DNA from: Candidatus Abyssobacteria bacterium SURF_5 | Lineage (GTDB): Bacteria > Abyssobacteria > SURF-5 | Assembly: GCA_003598085.1 (NCBI GenBank) | Contig: QZKU01000092.1 | Span: 1 to 63,144, forward strand | Length of the DNA stretch: 63,144 nt | Direction: 5' to 3' | Shown here: positions 26,795 through 36,193 of the stretch, piece by piece | How the letters are laid out: each line of letters starts with the position of its first letter | Numbering within the stretch: position 1 is the stretch's first letter | Position numbers and translations under genes: made by a program | The notes under the pieces: generated by a model | The model's database searches: none | Seen by the model: the letters and a program-made list of their open reading frames with translations, nothing else | What the model was told of the DNA's origin: nothing

Positions 26795-28096
26795 TTGGAT
26801 AACAACCTGCTTGACCATTCCATTCTCCTCGCAATCCTGCTCTGCCTGTCGTTCTTTTTTTCAGGTTCCGAAACAGCTCTCTTTTCTCTTCCTCGACTCG
26901 TTGTTGAAAGATTGAAGCAATCCTCCTCCAGCGGAAAACACGTGGCCAACCTGCTGGAGGAACCGAACCGGCTTCTCGTTACCATCCTTTTCGGGAACCT
27001 TACTGTAAACATCCTGATATCCGCAATCATAGGAGCATGGGTTCTCAGATTGTTTGAATCCCTCGATTATTCCGTCTACCTGGGGAGTTTTGCAGCCATC
27101 GCCATCACCACCGCGACTATCCTCTTCTTTGGAGAAGTGGCTCCGAAAACTCTCGCAATTAATAATGCAGAACGGTTCGCCGCGAAGGTGGCTTTTCCGC
27201 TGAGCCTTGCCTCGAAAATCCTGTATTTCCCTTTGCGTTTTCTGCTGACGCTTACCGATTCCGCCCTCCGGCTCTTCGGAATTCAGCAACGGCAGCGGGA
27301 CGAGATGATGACGGAAGAAGAGCTGAAGACCCTCGTTGCGATGGGAGTTGAAGAGGGCGTTCTGAAATCGACCGAGCGCCTCATGATCCATCGCATCTTC
27401 GAGTTCGGCGATACGCTCGTGCGCGATGTCTTTGTGCCGCGCACCGAGATGATTCGGGTGAAATTCGATATCACGGTCGAAGAGCTCTCGCGCATTATGC
27501 GAGAGACCGGCCACTCTCGCTTCCCCGTCTATGGCAAAACCGTCGACGACATCAGGGGAATCGTGTACGCCAAGGATCTGTTCCCCTATTTCTGGCGCGG
27601 GCAGTTGAACATTCCGATATCCTTGTTCATCAGGTCGGCCTATTACGTTCCGGAAACAAAAAAAGTGCGTGATCTGCTGAGAGAATTTCAGAGCGGACAT
27701 ATTCATATGGCCATTGTGGTCGACGAGCATGGAGGCACCTCGGGCATCGTGACGCTCGAAGACCTGATCGAGGAGGTCGTCGGCGAGATTTTCGACGAGT
27801 ACGACATCCGCAAAAAGCAGTTCGAACACCTGCCGAACGGCATTCTGCGAGTCGACGCGCGGTTGCGGTTGGACGAACTCTCGGACCTGCTGGAAACCGA
27901 TATTCACGCCGCCGAGGTGGATACCGTAGGCGGCCTGATCTATGAACTGCTTGAACGAGTGCCGACGCCCGGCGAATTCGTCGAGCATGAGGGCTACCGG
28001 TTTGCGGTTGAAGATATGAAGAACCGCCGCATCAGGACCGTTCTCGTGTCTCCGCTCCCCGGCGATGGCAACGTCAACAGGAAAATCCTTTCATGA
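26795..28096 (+). CDS. CNNM/CorC-type transporter-associated protein 1
   Basis: 433 residues. An N-terminal DUF21 membrane domain with three or four hydrophobic segments is followed by a CBS pair (about 205-330) and a CorC/HlyC C-terminal domain. Such proteins are linked to magnesium and cobalt homeostasis. The start is TTG without a good SD, 22 bases after ybeY. A paralogue follows with a four-base overlap, so the pair is co-translated. Confidence 0.9.
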   Translation: MDNNLLDHSILLAILLCLSFFFSGSETALFSLPRLVVERLKQSSSSGKHVANLLEEPNRLLVTILFGNLTVNILISAIIGAWVLRLFESLDYSVYLGSFAAIAITTATILFFGEVAPKTLAINNAERFAAKVAFPLSLASKILYFPLRFLLTLTDSALRLFGIQQRQRDEMMTEEELKTLVAMGVEEGVLKSTERLMIHRIFEFGDTLVRDVFVPRTEMIRVKFDITVEELSRIMRETGHSRFPVYGKTVDDIRGIVYAKDLFPYFWRGQLNIPISLFIRSAYYVPETKKVRDLLREFQSGHIHMAIVVDEHGGTSGIVTLEDLIEEVVGEIFDEYDIRKKQFEHLPNGILRVDARLRLDELSDLLETDIHAAEVDTVGGLIYELLERVPTPGEFVEHEGYRFAVEDMKNRRIRTVLVSPLPGDGNVNRKILS

Positions 28097-29415
28097 TGAA
28101 TTTGGCTGACATCACCCTTCTGTGCATTCTGCTCGCGACTCTGCTCGGGTCGGCATTCTTCTCCGGCATCGAGACGGGCGTAATCTCGCTGAGCAGAGTC
28201 CAACTCAGGCAGAGTGAGGAGAAAGGAGACAGACGCGCCCGCGTCATAGCCGGCTTGCTCCGCGCTCCGGAGCGCTTGCTCACGACGGTCCTGGTGGGCA
28301 ATAATTTGGTAAATGTAACAGCCACCGTCGTTTTCCTGTTGTGGGCCGAACGAATGTGGGGTATCGAGCGCGCGGAATTACTGGCTCCGCTGCTGCTAAC
28401 GCCGCTCATCCTGATCTTTGGAGAGATACTGCCGAAGGCGGTCTTCCGCCACAAGGCCGATACGCTCGCCGTTCTCTTTGCCGACCCGTTGAGGGTGGCC
28501 TTCATATTGTTCGCCCCGGGAGTTCACCTCCTCATGCAGATAAGCGGCCGGCTCACCCGCTTTTTGGGCGGACCCGAAAAACCTTGCCCCTTCATCGGGC
28601 GGGAAGACATTCGCCTGCTGTTCATCGAGGATGACCAAACGGGCGTCATTGAAAAAGAAGAGCGTGAAATGCTGAAAGGCGTTATCGATTTCGGCACCAC
28701 TACGGTCCGGGAAATTATGGTCCCTCGCATTGACATCGTGGCCGTTCGAGACGATGCCCCCTGGGAAGAAGCATGCGAAACCTTCGAAAAATCAGGACAT
28801 TCCCGCCTCCCCGTCTATCACGACAAAATAGACGATATTGTCGGAATCATCTATGTCTTCGACATCATGCGCGCCGGCGCCCTCCCCCAGGGGAAATCGA
28901 TTCGCGAATTCATGAGAACCGTCGAATTCGTCCCCGAATCCAAAAAAGTGCACGATTTGCTCCACGAGTTCCGCCGCAAACAGATCTTTATGGCCATCGT
29001 GGTAGACGAATATGGCGGCACCGGCGGATTGGTCACCCTCGAAGACCTGATCGAGGAGATCTTCGGCGAAATCCATGATGAGTATGACGTGCAAAGACAG
29101 CCGGTCACCGACCTGGGCGAAGGGCTCTATGTCCTCGACGCGCGGACCCACAGGGAGGAGGCCGAAGAACTGCTCGCAACGAAGCTGACGGAAGGCGAAT
29201 ACGAGACCCTCGGCGGCTTTGTTCTGGAACAAATCGGCAGGATCCCCAAAAAAGGCGAAACCTTCAGGTATAATGAATTCATCGTCACCGTTCTCGATGT
29301 CACCGAGCGGGCTGTGCGGCGCGTGCAATTCCGGGTCGACCCCGAAAGCGAAGCGACATGGCGTGAAAACGGCAATTCAAGGAGAAGTTCCTTTGGAAAA
29401 AAAAGAAACAATTAA
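28093..29415 (+). CDS. CNNM/CorC-type transporter-associated protein 2
   Basis: 440 residues with the same DUF21, CBS pair and CorC/HlyC order as its neighbour, but clearly diverged in the membrane part. Its ATG overlaps the stop of the first copy (ATGA). The tail (last about 20 residues) is basic and overlaps the start of the DUF502 gene. A tandem pair such as this can form a heteromer, but that is inference. Confidence 0.9.
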   Translation: MMNLADITLLCILLATLLGSAFFSGIETGVISLSRVQLRQSEEKGDRRARVIAGLLRAPERLLTTVLVGNNLVNVTATVVFLLWAERMWGIERAELLAPLLLTPLILIFGEILPKAVFRHKADTLAVLFADPLRVAFILFAPGVHLLMQISGRLTRFLGGPEKPCPFIGREDIRLLFIEDDQTGVIEKEEREMLKGVIDFGTTTVREIMVPRIDIVAVRDDAPWEEACETFEKSGHSRLPVYHDKIDDIVGIIYVFDIMRAGALPQGKSIREFMRTVEFVPESKKVHDLLHEFRRKQIFMAIVVDEYGGTGGLVTLEDLIEEIFGEIHDEYDVQRQPVTDLGEGLYVLDARTHREEAEELLATKLTEGEYETLGGFVLEQIGRIPKKGETFRYNEFIVTVLDVTERAVRRVQFRVDPESEATWRENGNSRRSSFGKKRNN

Positions 29416-30076
29416 ATTGAAAAGCTCAGGCTCATACTTTTCGTCAATGCGCCGGTACCTCATTACGGGCATCGTGGTTATCTTGCCTTCCGTCGTTACC
29501 ATCTGGGTGCTGTGGAGCCTGTTCTCCTTCATCGATGGACTCGCGAAAAAAGTGCCCGGCCATCCATTCGATAGCATCCCCGGCGTCGGAGTCATATTCT
29601 TTTTCGCGTTTATCCTGTTCGTCGGCATGTTTGCGAGCAACGTCATCGGGAGGCGCATGATCGGCTTTGGCGAGAGCATCATGGCCAGAATCCCGTTTGC
29701 CAGTAAAATCTATAAGGCGGTTAAGCAGATCAGTTCGGCGGTTCTAGGCGGAAAGGGAACCATTTTCAACACCGTTGTGCTTGTGGAATATCCGCGCAAA
29801 GGCATCTACAGCCTCGGGTTCGTTACATCCGAGGCCGAAGGAGAAGTGCAATACATAACCGAACAGCGAGTCGTTTGCGTCTTTATCCCAACAACGCCCA
29901 ACCCGACCTCAGGCCTCCTGATATTCGTGCCAAAGGAAGAATTGATCTATCTGAAAATGAACACCGAGGACGGCCTGAAGTTGGTTATTTCCGGAGGCGT
30001 GGTCAGCCCGACTTATTCCGCCGGCCCATCCCCTGCACCTGTGAAACCATTGGAAACCCCTGATCAAGTAGGGTAA
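29393..30076 (+). CDS. DUF502 family membrane protein
   Basis: 227 residues. The start is a TTG at 29393 with AAGGAGAA six bases upstream; a longer frame runs into the preceding gene. Two membrane segments lie at about 20-45 and 60-85, followed by the conserved IPFASKIYKAVKQ stretch and a beta-rich domain with TTPNPTSG. The family is widespread and its function is not established. The gene lies just before the rplJ promoter. Confidence 0.88.
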   Translation: MEKKETIKLKSSGSYFSSMRRYLITGIVVILPSVVTIWVLWSLFSFIDGLAKKVPGHPFDSIPGVGVIFFFAFILFVGMFASNVIGRRMIGFGESIMARIPFASKIYKAVKQISSAVLGGKGTIFNTVVLVEYPRKGIYSLGFVTSEAEGEVQYITEQRVVCVFIPTTPNPTSGLLIFVPKEELIYLKMNTEDGLKLVISGGVVSPTYSAGPSPAPVKPLETPDQVG

Positions 30077-30120
30077 CATGCGGCAACGCCGTTCTTGAAA
30101 GACAAAACAGGCCGCGGGAC

Positions 30121-30149
30121 TTGACAAAAAGTGTTCGGTGGAGTATTCT
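30121..30149 (+). promoter_or_regulatory. Strong sigma-70 promoter for rplJ-rplL
   Basis: TTGACA (30121-30126) and TATTCT (30144-30149) with a 17-base spacer. It lies directly upstream of the L10 leader, so rplJL has its own promoter. Confidence 0.75.
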
Positions 30150-30159
30150 ATTACCAACT

Positions 30160-30245
30160 TGATGTCTTAACGTCTGAGACAGAGGGTGTCCCCCCCGGGG
30201 ACTTAATGAACGCCTTCCGAGACGCGGGCACCGGCTGAAAAAGAG
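30160..30245 (+). ncRNA. Ribosomal protein L10 leader (autoregulatory mRNA structure)
   Basis: The leader contains GAGACAGAGGGTG, then CTTAATGAACGCCTTCCGAG and a closing GCGGGCACC, in the order seen in L10 leaders, where the L10(L12)4 complex binds a kink-turn region and lowers expression. It sits between the promoter and a terminator-like hairpin, consistent with attenuation. Exact limits are approximate. Confidence 0.75.
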
Positions 30246-30254
30246 TTTTTTCAA

Positions 30255-30287
30255 CCTCTGCCGCTGAGGGCGGCGGGGGTTTTTTTT
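30255..30287 (+). terminator. Intrinsic terminator/attenuator upstream of rplJ
   Basis: CCTCTGCCGC and GCGGCGGGGG form a 10-bp stem including G-U pairs, with a short loop, followed by eight T. Located 36 bases before the rplJ ATG and after the L10 leader, so it is likely the regulated stop of that leader. Confidence 0.75.
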
Positions 30288-30323
30288 CTTTCGGATGAAA
30301 GTGCAAACCGAGGGAGCAGTTAG

Positions 30324-30842
30324 ATGGCACGGCCTGAAAAAGAAAAACTGGTTGATGAATTAAAGCAGCGCCTGACGGACAGCGAAGTCTCGATCCTGAC
30401 CGAATACACCGGCCTCAACGTTCAGGCGATGACCGACCTGCGCAATCAGCTGCGAAAAGCGGCGGTCGACTACCGCGTATTCAAAAACACGCTGGCACGG
30501 ATCGCAGCCCAACAAACCGGATTGGAAGAAGTACTCCAGTTTATCCAGGGAGCGACGGGGTATGCATTTTCCAATGATCCGGTCGCTACGGCCAAGGTGT
30601 TGGCCGATTTCAGCAAGGCCAACCCGAATATGAAGATAAAATGCGCCGTCCTCAAGGGAAAAGTGGTTGCGGGCGAACGCGTTCAGGCAATCGCAAGCCT
30701 GCCCCCGAGAGAAGTGCTGCTGGCGCAGGTGCTGGGACAGATGAAAGCTCCTATGACGGGGCTGGTCAACGTATTGAGCGGTCCGATCAGGAATCTCATT
30801 TACGCGATCGAGGACCTGAGAAAGAAAAAGGAAGCCGCATAG
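30324..30842 (+). CDS. rplJ: 50S ribosomal protein L10
   Basis: 172 residues, normal for L10, which anchors L7/L12 dimers to the ribosomal stalk. N-terminal MARPEKEKLVDELKQRL and the VFKNTLARIA segment are typical, with a Lys-rich C-terminal helix for L12 binding. ATG follows CGAGGGAGCAGTTAG. It is not preceded by rplK-rplA nor followed by rpoB, as is usual; rplL follows 38 bases later. Confidence 0.97.
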   Translation: MARPEKEKLVDELKQRLTDSEVSILTEYTGLNVQAMTDLRNQLRKAAVDYRVFKNTLARIAAQQTGLEEVLQFIQGATGYAFSNDPVATAKVLADFSKANPNMKIKCAVLKGKVVAGERVQAIASLPPREVLLAQVLGQMKAPMTGLVNVLSGPIRNLIYAIEDLRKKKEAA

Positions 30843-30880
30843 GCCTTCCCCAAAAAAACCTGTAAGGAGGAACAGCAACA

Positions 30881-31267
30881 ATGGCAAAGTTGGAAATGGA
30901 CCAAATTTTGAGCGCAATCGAGGAAATGACCGTTCTCGAGCTTTCCGACCTGGTCAAAAAACTCGAAGATAAATTCGGCGTCAGCGCGGCCGCGCCCATC
31001 GCGATGGCGGCTGCACCTGCTGCAGCGCCCGCGGCTGCCGCGGAAGTCGAAGAGAAGACCGAATTCAATGTCCTGCTGAAGGAGGTCGGACCGGAAAAAA
31101 TCAAGGTCATCAAGGAAGTCCGCGCACTCACCGGGCTTGGCTTGAAAGAGGCCAAAGCGGTTGTGGATGAGGCTCCAAAAATGATCAAGGAAGCCGTTTC
31201 AAAGGAAGAAGCCGAGAAGATCAAGGCGAAGCTCGCTGAAGTCGGCGCAACAGTCGATATCCAGTAA
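30881..31267 (+). CDS. rplL: 50S ribosomal protein L7/L12
   Basis: 128 residues: N-terminal dimerisation helices, an Ala-rich hinge (about 42-60) and the C-terminal factor-binding domain with [17 protein letters not shown]. Strong SD (AAGGAGGAAC). The next gene is cysS after a 126-base gap with no clear terminator; rpoBC is not present downstream. Confidence 0.97.
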   Translation: MAKLEMDQILSAIEEMTVLELSDLVKKLEDKFGVSAAAPIAMAAAPAAAPAAAAEVEEKTEFNVLLKEVGPEKIKVIKEVRALTGLGLKEAKAVVDEAPKMIKEAVSKEEAEKIKAKLAEVGATVDIQ

Positions 31268-31393
31268 GCGACAGGCTCTGCAAATGGAATAACGGGCGGC
31301 GTTTTGCTATAGCGGTTGAATCTGCCATTCGGCCGCCCGAAGCCGATAGGCTGCTGCCGACGGATCAATCAGCCAAACCTGCCAGGGGACGAC

Positions 31394-32833
31394 ATGGCAA
31401 TTTATGTCTACAATACCCTTACCCGAAAAAGAGAGCCGCTGGAGCCGATCGAGAAGGGCAGGATCGGCATGTACACCTGCGGCCCTACCGTCTATAACTT
31501 CATCCATATCGGCAACGCCCGCGTGTTCGTTTTCTTCGATGTCGTCCGCCGCTATCTTCAATATCGGGGCTATATCGTCAGATACGTACAAAATCTTACC
31601 GATGTTGAAGACAAGATAATCAAACGGGCCAACGAAGAAGGAGTCTCCGCGGCAGAAATCGCTGAGAAATATACCCGCTCTTACTTCGAAGATGCCGATG
31701 CGCTCGGCATCCAGCGGGCTGACTACCATCCCCGCGCAACCGATTTCATCCCCGAAATGATATCCCTCATCGAGAAGCTCCTCAAGGAGGGATACGCCTA
31801 CCAGGTGAACGGCGACGTCTATTTCGAAATCAAGAAGTTCAAGGATTACGGCCGCCTCTCGCAACAGAATCTCGATGAATTGATGGAAGGCGTGCGTATC
31901 GAGGTCGATTCCCGTCTGCGCCACCCGCTCGATTTTGCCCTCTGGAAATCCGCCAAACCCGGCGAGCCCAGTTGGGATAGCCCCTGGGGCAAGGGCAGGC
32001 CGGGCTGGCACATCGAGTGCTCGGCCATGTCCAGCAAATACCTCGGCAACGAATTCGATATCCATTGCGGCGGGCACGACCTGATCTTTCCCCACCATGA
32101 AAACGAAATCGCCCAAAGCCGCGCCGCAACCGGGAAGAATTTTGCCCGCGTCTGGCTGCACAACGGCTACCTCAATATCAGCGGACAGAAGATGTCAAAA
32201 TCTCTCGGGAACATCACGCTCGTCCGCGACCTGCTTCAGAATGCCGCTCCCGAGGCCATTCGCCATTTCCTGCTGTCGGCTCACTATCGACGCCCTCTTG
32301 ATTTTGAGGAAGGCTCGCTCTCTGAATCGGAATCCTCTCTGCAGAGAGTCTACCTTGCGCTCGCCAAGGCCGAACGGCAGGCCCGATTGCTCGAAAAACG
32401 GAAAGAAAGCCTTCGGGCCGAAATCCCCGTCGATGACCTGCATAACCAATTGACGACGGAATTCGAGGAGGCAATGGACGACGACTTCAATACTCCCCGC
32501 GCTATAGCCGCTTTCTTTAATATGGTGAAAGGCCTGAACAAAATTCTTGATGGGCCGGATGCCTGGAAATGCTCTGCTGAAGACCTGCGGAAACTGGTCA
32601 ACCGGACCAAAGAGCTCGGCGCCGTGCTTGGCCTGTTCCAGAAATCCTTTGCCGGCGCCGATTCGGCTCTCGCCGAAAAGCTCCTCGACTTGCTCATAAG
32701 CCTGCGGGCAGAGGCCCGCGAGCGGAAGGATTACCAACTGGCCGATTCGATTCGGGCCCGGCTCGACTCGATCGGCATTGTCATCGAAGATACCCCCGAC
32801 GGCACTTTCTGGCGCGCAAAGGAAGTCGGGTGA
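31394..32833 (+). CDS. cysS: Cysteinyl-tRNA synthetase
   Basis: 479 residues, class I synthetase that charges tRNA-Cys. Visible features are zinc ligand Cys29 in TCGP, the HIGN signature at 38-41, GWHIECSAM, the zinc-binding CGGHDLIFPHHENE and the KMSKS loop. ATG at 31394 after AGGGGACGAC. No T-box leader is visible upstream. It lies between rplL and a cysteine desulfurase gene. Confidence 0.96.
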   Translation: MAIYVYNTLTRKREPLEPIEKGRIGMYTCGPTVYNFIHIGNARVFVFFDVVRRYLQYRGYIVRYVQNLTDVEDKIIKRANEEGVSAAEIAEKYTRSYFEDADALGIQRADYHPRATDFIPEMISLIEKLLKEGYAYQVNGDVYFEIKKFKDYGRLSQQNLDELMEGVRIEVDSRLRHPLDFALWKSAKPGEPSWDSPWGKGRPGWHIECSAMSSKYLGNEFDIHCGGHDLIFPHHENEIAQSRAATGKNFARVWLHNGYLNISGQKMSKSLGNITLVRDLLQNAAPEAIRHFLLSAHYRRPLDFEEGSLSESESSLQRVYLALAKAERQARLLEKRKESLRAEIPVDDLHNQLTTEFEEAMDDDFNTPRAIAAFFNMVKGLNKILDGPDAWKCSAEDLRKLVNRTKELGAVLGLFQKSFAGADSALAEKLLDLLISLRAEARERKDYQLADSIRARLDSIGIVIEDTPDGTFWRAKEVG

Positions 32834-32986
32834 CTCGCCCGGAGAACCGGGAAATGATATAATATTTGAGGACCCGCCCTCCAAGATGCGCGGGCGCTTC
32901 TTTTTCTGTGTGAGGTATCTTCGCCGCCCGTGCGATGTGGTAATGCCGCATTATTAACAAGAATGAATTGATAAGGAACCTGCCGA

Positions 32987-34141
32987 ATGAAGCGAATATA
33001 TCTTGATCATAATGCTACCGCTCCTATCAACCCGGACGTTCTCAAGGCGATGCTTCCTTTCTTCGACCAGTATTTCGGCAACCCTTCGAGCGTCCACAGC
33101 TTTGGCCGAGAGGCGAATGAAGCCGTCACAAAAGCGCGAGAGCAGGTTGCCACTCTGATCGGGGTCGAGCCTGCACAAATCGTCTTTACCAGCGGGGGCA
33201 CTGAATCCGATAACTTCGCCATCAAAGGCATCGCATATGCGAACGAAAGAAAAGGCAAGCATATTATCACCTCCCAGATCGAGCACCCCGCCGTCCTGAG
33301 CACGTGCAAGTTCCTCGAAAAACGAGGTTTCGAGGTCACCTACCTGAAAGTCGATAAGTATGGAAAAGTGGACCTGGATCAATTGCGCGATTCGATCCGC
33401 GACGACACCACCCTCATTTCAATCATGCACGGAAATAACGAGATCGGCACGATCCAGGACATCGATCAGATCGGAAAAATCGCGGCTGAAAAGGGAATAT
33501 ATTATCATACCGACGCTGTCCAAACGTGCGGCAAAATTCCCGTCGACGTCTCCACTTCGAATGTCACCCTGCTCTCGATGTCAGGCCACAAGATATACGG
33601 CCCAAAAGGAGTCGGCGCCCTCTTTATCAAAAAAGGCACCCGAATCCTCCCGCAGCAGCACGGCGGGCATCACGAGTCAAATCGTCGCGCCGGCACCGAA
33701 AACGTTCCCGGTATCGTCGGCTTGGGAAAAGCTTGCCAACTTGCGCAGAAATCCATGACCGGCAATTATCGGAAACTGGTCGACCTGCGCGACCGCCTGC
33801 AAAACGAACTCAGCGCACGCATAGAAGACACCATTGTCAATGGTCATCCGACCGACCGCCTGCCAAATACGCTTAATATGTGTTTCAGGTATGTCGAGGG
33901 AGAATCAATGATCATGATGCTCGATATGAAAGGGGTCGCCGTCTCAAGCGGGTCGGCTTGTACCTCGGGCTCCCTCGATCCCTCGCACGTGCTGCTTGCC
34001 ATCGGCCTTTCTCATGAAATCGCCCACGGCTCCCTCAGGTTCTCTCTTGGAGTCGAGAACACGCGAGAAGATATCGATTATGTCGCCGAAGTGCTGCCTG
34101 AAATCGTACAGCGGTTGAGAAAAATGTCGGCCCTGACATAG
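32987..34141 (+). CDS. Cysteine desulfurase (NifS/IscS family)
   Basis: 384 residues, a PLP enzyme that takes sulfur from cysteine for Fe-S clusters and other thio-cofactors. The PLP lysine is Lys202 in SGHKIYGPKG and the active cysteine is Cys325 in SGSACTSG, both intact. ATG after AAGGAACCTGCCGA. No iscU, iscR or nifU lies nearby; the neighbour is cysS, suggesting a link to cysteine use. The IscS/NifS assignment within the family is not certain. Confidence 0.93.
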   Translation: MKRIYLDHNATAPINPDVLKAMLPFFDQYFGNPSSVHSFGREANEAVTKAREQVATLIGVEPAQIVFTSGGTESDNFAIKGIAYANERKGKHIITSQIEHPAVLSTCKFLEKRGFEVTYLKVDKYGKVDLDQLRDSIRDDTTLISIMHGNNEIGTIQDIDQIGKIAAEKGIYYHTDAVQTCGKIPVDVSTSNVTLLSMSGHKIYGPKGVGALFIKKGTRILPQQHGGHHESNRRAGTENVPGIVGLGKACQLAQKSMTGNYRKLVDLRDRLQNELSARIEDTIVNGHPTDRLPNTLNMCFRYVEGESMIMMLDMKGVAVSSGSACTSGSLDPSHVLLAIGLSHEIAHGSLRFSLGVENTREDIDYVAEVLPEIVQRLRKMSALT

Positions 34142-34196
34142 TCTCGATTCACCGGTTCTTTCTGCCGCCTCCAACATTCCGACAAGGGGGACCCTT

Positions 34197-34850
34197 ATGA
34201 AGATTCCATTTCTTGCCTTTCTTGCGATTCTTATCATTTTCCCGACACGCACCGCGGCAGACGAGGAGGATGTTTCTTTACCCCCTGAGAAGATTCACCT
34301 GATTTATGAGGCGCTTCTGCCGCCCGAAGGTGAGCATCAAAACAAAGAGCCCGCAAAGTCCGCCGCCGCAAAACAGTCCGTTCGGGAAATCGCGCCGGCC
34401 AACCGGGTTGTGCATCTGCTGGAAAAGAAAGGCATTATCCTTCAGGGACAGTCGGGCCAGTGGAGTTTCCGGTACAAAGATCACCAGGTTTTCCTGGTTC
34501 TGGACGGCGAGAATGTCCGCCTTCTTGCTCCCGTCGCCCATTTGGAACAGCTTCGCTCAATGAAAGGCTTCGAGGAGCTGTCCCTTTATGCAAGAATGCT
34601 GAAGGCGAATTACGTCACGACGGCAGAGGCTCGTTATTGCCTGAACCGGGATGTAATCTGGCTGGTCGTCGTCCAACCTGGCGCGACGACCACCGAGCAG
34701 GATCTGTTCAGTCGGCTCGACACACTGGTCAGCTTGACCGAACAGACGCTCCGAGAGAAGGCCGTTGCTTCAAAAAGCGGCGACACCGCGGATGCGCTAA
34801 AGACGACTACCGATCACCAAGTTCCAACAACAGATATTCCCAATCCATAA
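34197..34850 (+). CDS. Secreted protein of unknown function
   Basis: 217 residues with an N-terminal signal-like stretch (basic start, FLAFLAILIIF, then TRTAADEE) so export is likely. The remainder is mixed helix and strand with a variable C-terminal tail rich in Thr and Asp. ATG follows AAGGGGGACCC. No family is recognised. Its last 44 bases overlap the convergent minus-strand gene 34807-35307. Confidence 0.7.
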   Translation: MKIPFLAFLAILIIFPTRTAADEEDVSLPPEKIHLIYEALLPPEGEHQNKEPAKSAAAKQSVREIAPANRVVHLLEKKGIILQGQSGQWSFRYKDHQVFLVLDGENVRLLAPVAHLEQLRSMKGFEELSLYARMLKANYVTTAEARYCLNRDVIWLVVVQPGATTTEQDLFSRLDTLVSLTEQTLREKAVASKSGDTADALKTTTDHQVPTTDIPNP

Positions 34851-35307
34851 GGACCGATAAATCGCCAAATGGCAGCGTCTCGCATCGCAGCCGGTTCTGA
34901 TACTTCTCCAGGCACATCCCAAACCTGCTCTCGTACAGGCTGATCCGGTGCTCGATCAGCACTGTCGGGAAACTGGAATAGTCAATCACCCGCTCCCACT
35001 CGCCCTCGCGAAGAAACAACTTTAACTTCCCGCTTTCGGGCCGGCTGGACGCCCTGCAATGTTCAATCTCAAACTCCATCATCTCGTAAACGGACGTGTC
35101 CAGCCGCGAAACTCCCCTCAAATTAATATGATAATGTGCCCTTCGCTCGATTTTCCCGAATTCGCGAACATGCGAGTGATACGTGATTTCATCGATGAGC
35201 CCGTTCGGCCATTTATAGTACAGTTGAACCGCAATTTCCTCATGGAATCCGATCTTTCCCGCCTTGATCGCGTACTGCGTGATCCAGGTTGGAATCCTCA
35301 ATGCCAT
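34807..35307 (-). CDS. Hypothetical cytoplasmic protein
   Basis: 166 residues, no signal or membrane segment. ATG preceded by GGAAGGAGAGAC, a strong SD, and normal codon use argue it is real. The protein is rich in Glu, Arg, Tyr and His and looks like a compact alpha/beta fold. No family is recognised. It ends in a 44-base convergent overlap with the secreted protein gene. Confidence 0.65.
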   Translation of the reverse strand: MALRIPTWITQYAIKAGKIGFHEEIAVQLYYKWPNGLIDEITYHSHVREFGKIERRAHYHINLRGVSRLDTSVYEMMEFEIEHCRASSRPESGKLKLFLREGEWERVIDYSSFPTVLIEHRISLYESRFGMCLEKYQNRLRCETLPFGDLSVLMDWEYLLLELGDR

Positions 35308-35445
35308 GTCTCTCCTTCCTGCCGGACAGCCCCGGAACCGAATGGAGAATCAGCATGCACTTCATCAAGAATTCGTACACTCTTCTCATCCGTCAATCGG
35401 CCGCACATTCACCGCACGTCGTCTAAAACGCCCATGAAATGCACG

Positions 35446-35943
35446 TCAGAAATCGTCGTGCGCCTCCAGTTCGAGTCTGAACTCGATTTCCTGGTCCGTC
35501 TTCGGGATGAGGACAGCGTCATACGGATAAACGATCACCTGAGGGTACAGGCGGCTTGGATCCGGCTCGGTCTGTACGGCATGAACCACTACCTTGCCGG
35601 CTTCTTTTCCCGCACGGGTAATCTTGATCGAATGGCCCGGATTCGGTTTCTGTCCCAAAAAAATCGCTACCAGGGTATACTCCTCGAAATCGATCTCGGG
35701 CGCAGGCCGAAAACTGTGTTGCGCCCAAAAATCCGTCCACTCCTCCTGCGTCCGTACTACCAGCCAGCCCATCGGGACGTTCGAAGGCCGGATGCCATTG
35801 AGTATCATCGGCCTCAGCTCGAAGAATTCTCCCTCCTGAGTGGAATTCCCCGGCCCCCCCGTGGCGCATCCCTGCGCAATCAGCAGCCATAAAAGAAGCA
35901 CTACGAGGTTCTGGGTAACGTTCGATCGGACATAATGGCTCAT
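35446..35943 (-). CDS. PrcB-like lipoprotein
   Basis: 165 residues from the ATG at 35943, preceded by GAGAGGTGGGGA; an in-frame ATG at 35991 would add 16 residues with weaker support. The N-terminus has a hydrophobic stretch ending AQGC, a likely lipobox. The mature part with TQEEWTDFWAQH, VAIFLGQKPNPGHSIKIT and a C-terminal IPKTDQEIEF matches the PrcB C-terminal domain family as I know it. PrcB stabilises a treponemal protease complex. No protease gene is nearby. Confidence 0.75.
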   Translation of the reverse strand: MSHYVRSNVTQNLVVLLLWLLIAQGCATGGPGNSTQEGEFFELRPMILNGIRPSNVPMGWLVVRTQEEWTDFWAQHSFRPAPEIDFEEYTLVAIFLGQKPNPGHSIKITRAGKEAGKVVVHAVQTEPDPSRLYPQVIVYPYDAVLIPKTDQEIEFRLELEAHDDF

Positions 35944-36101
35944 TCCCCACCTCTCATTCGCTGTCCCCCAATATCGTTTTTGTCCAGCCATCGTTTTCCT
36001 AATTGTGTCATCCTTCTCCCCGGATCGGCATGGGTCCTATACTCTAACTTTTACGCTCCTCCACCCGTCCGACAGGTCAGGCCTGTCCGATGGAAAATAT
36101 A

Positions 36102-36113
36102 GGGACAGAGACC
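36102..36113. repeat. GGGACAGAGACC end of a dispersed element
   Basis: GGGACAGAGACC, followed by AT-rich sequence, fits the end of the GGGACTG/GGGACAG repeat family seen at 3.5, 6.8 and 44.1 kb. It lies in the 35944-36193 gap, which has no gene; a palindrome-like GACAGGTCAGGCCTGTC precedes it. Confidence 0.45.
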
Positions 36114-36193
36114 ATATTTAAATCGTTATTAGATTTTAGTAATCATAAATAAAACCAATGGCTCCGTCTCCAGCGTCCCAGTTTCCCAGCCCC

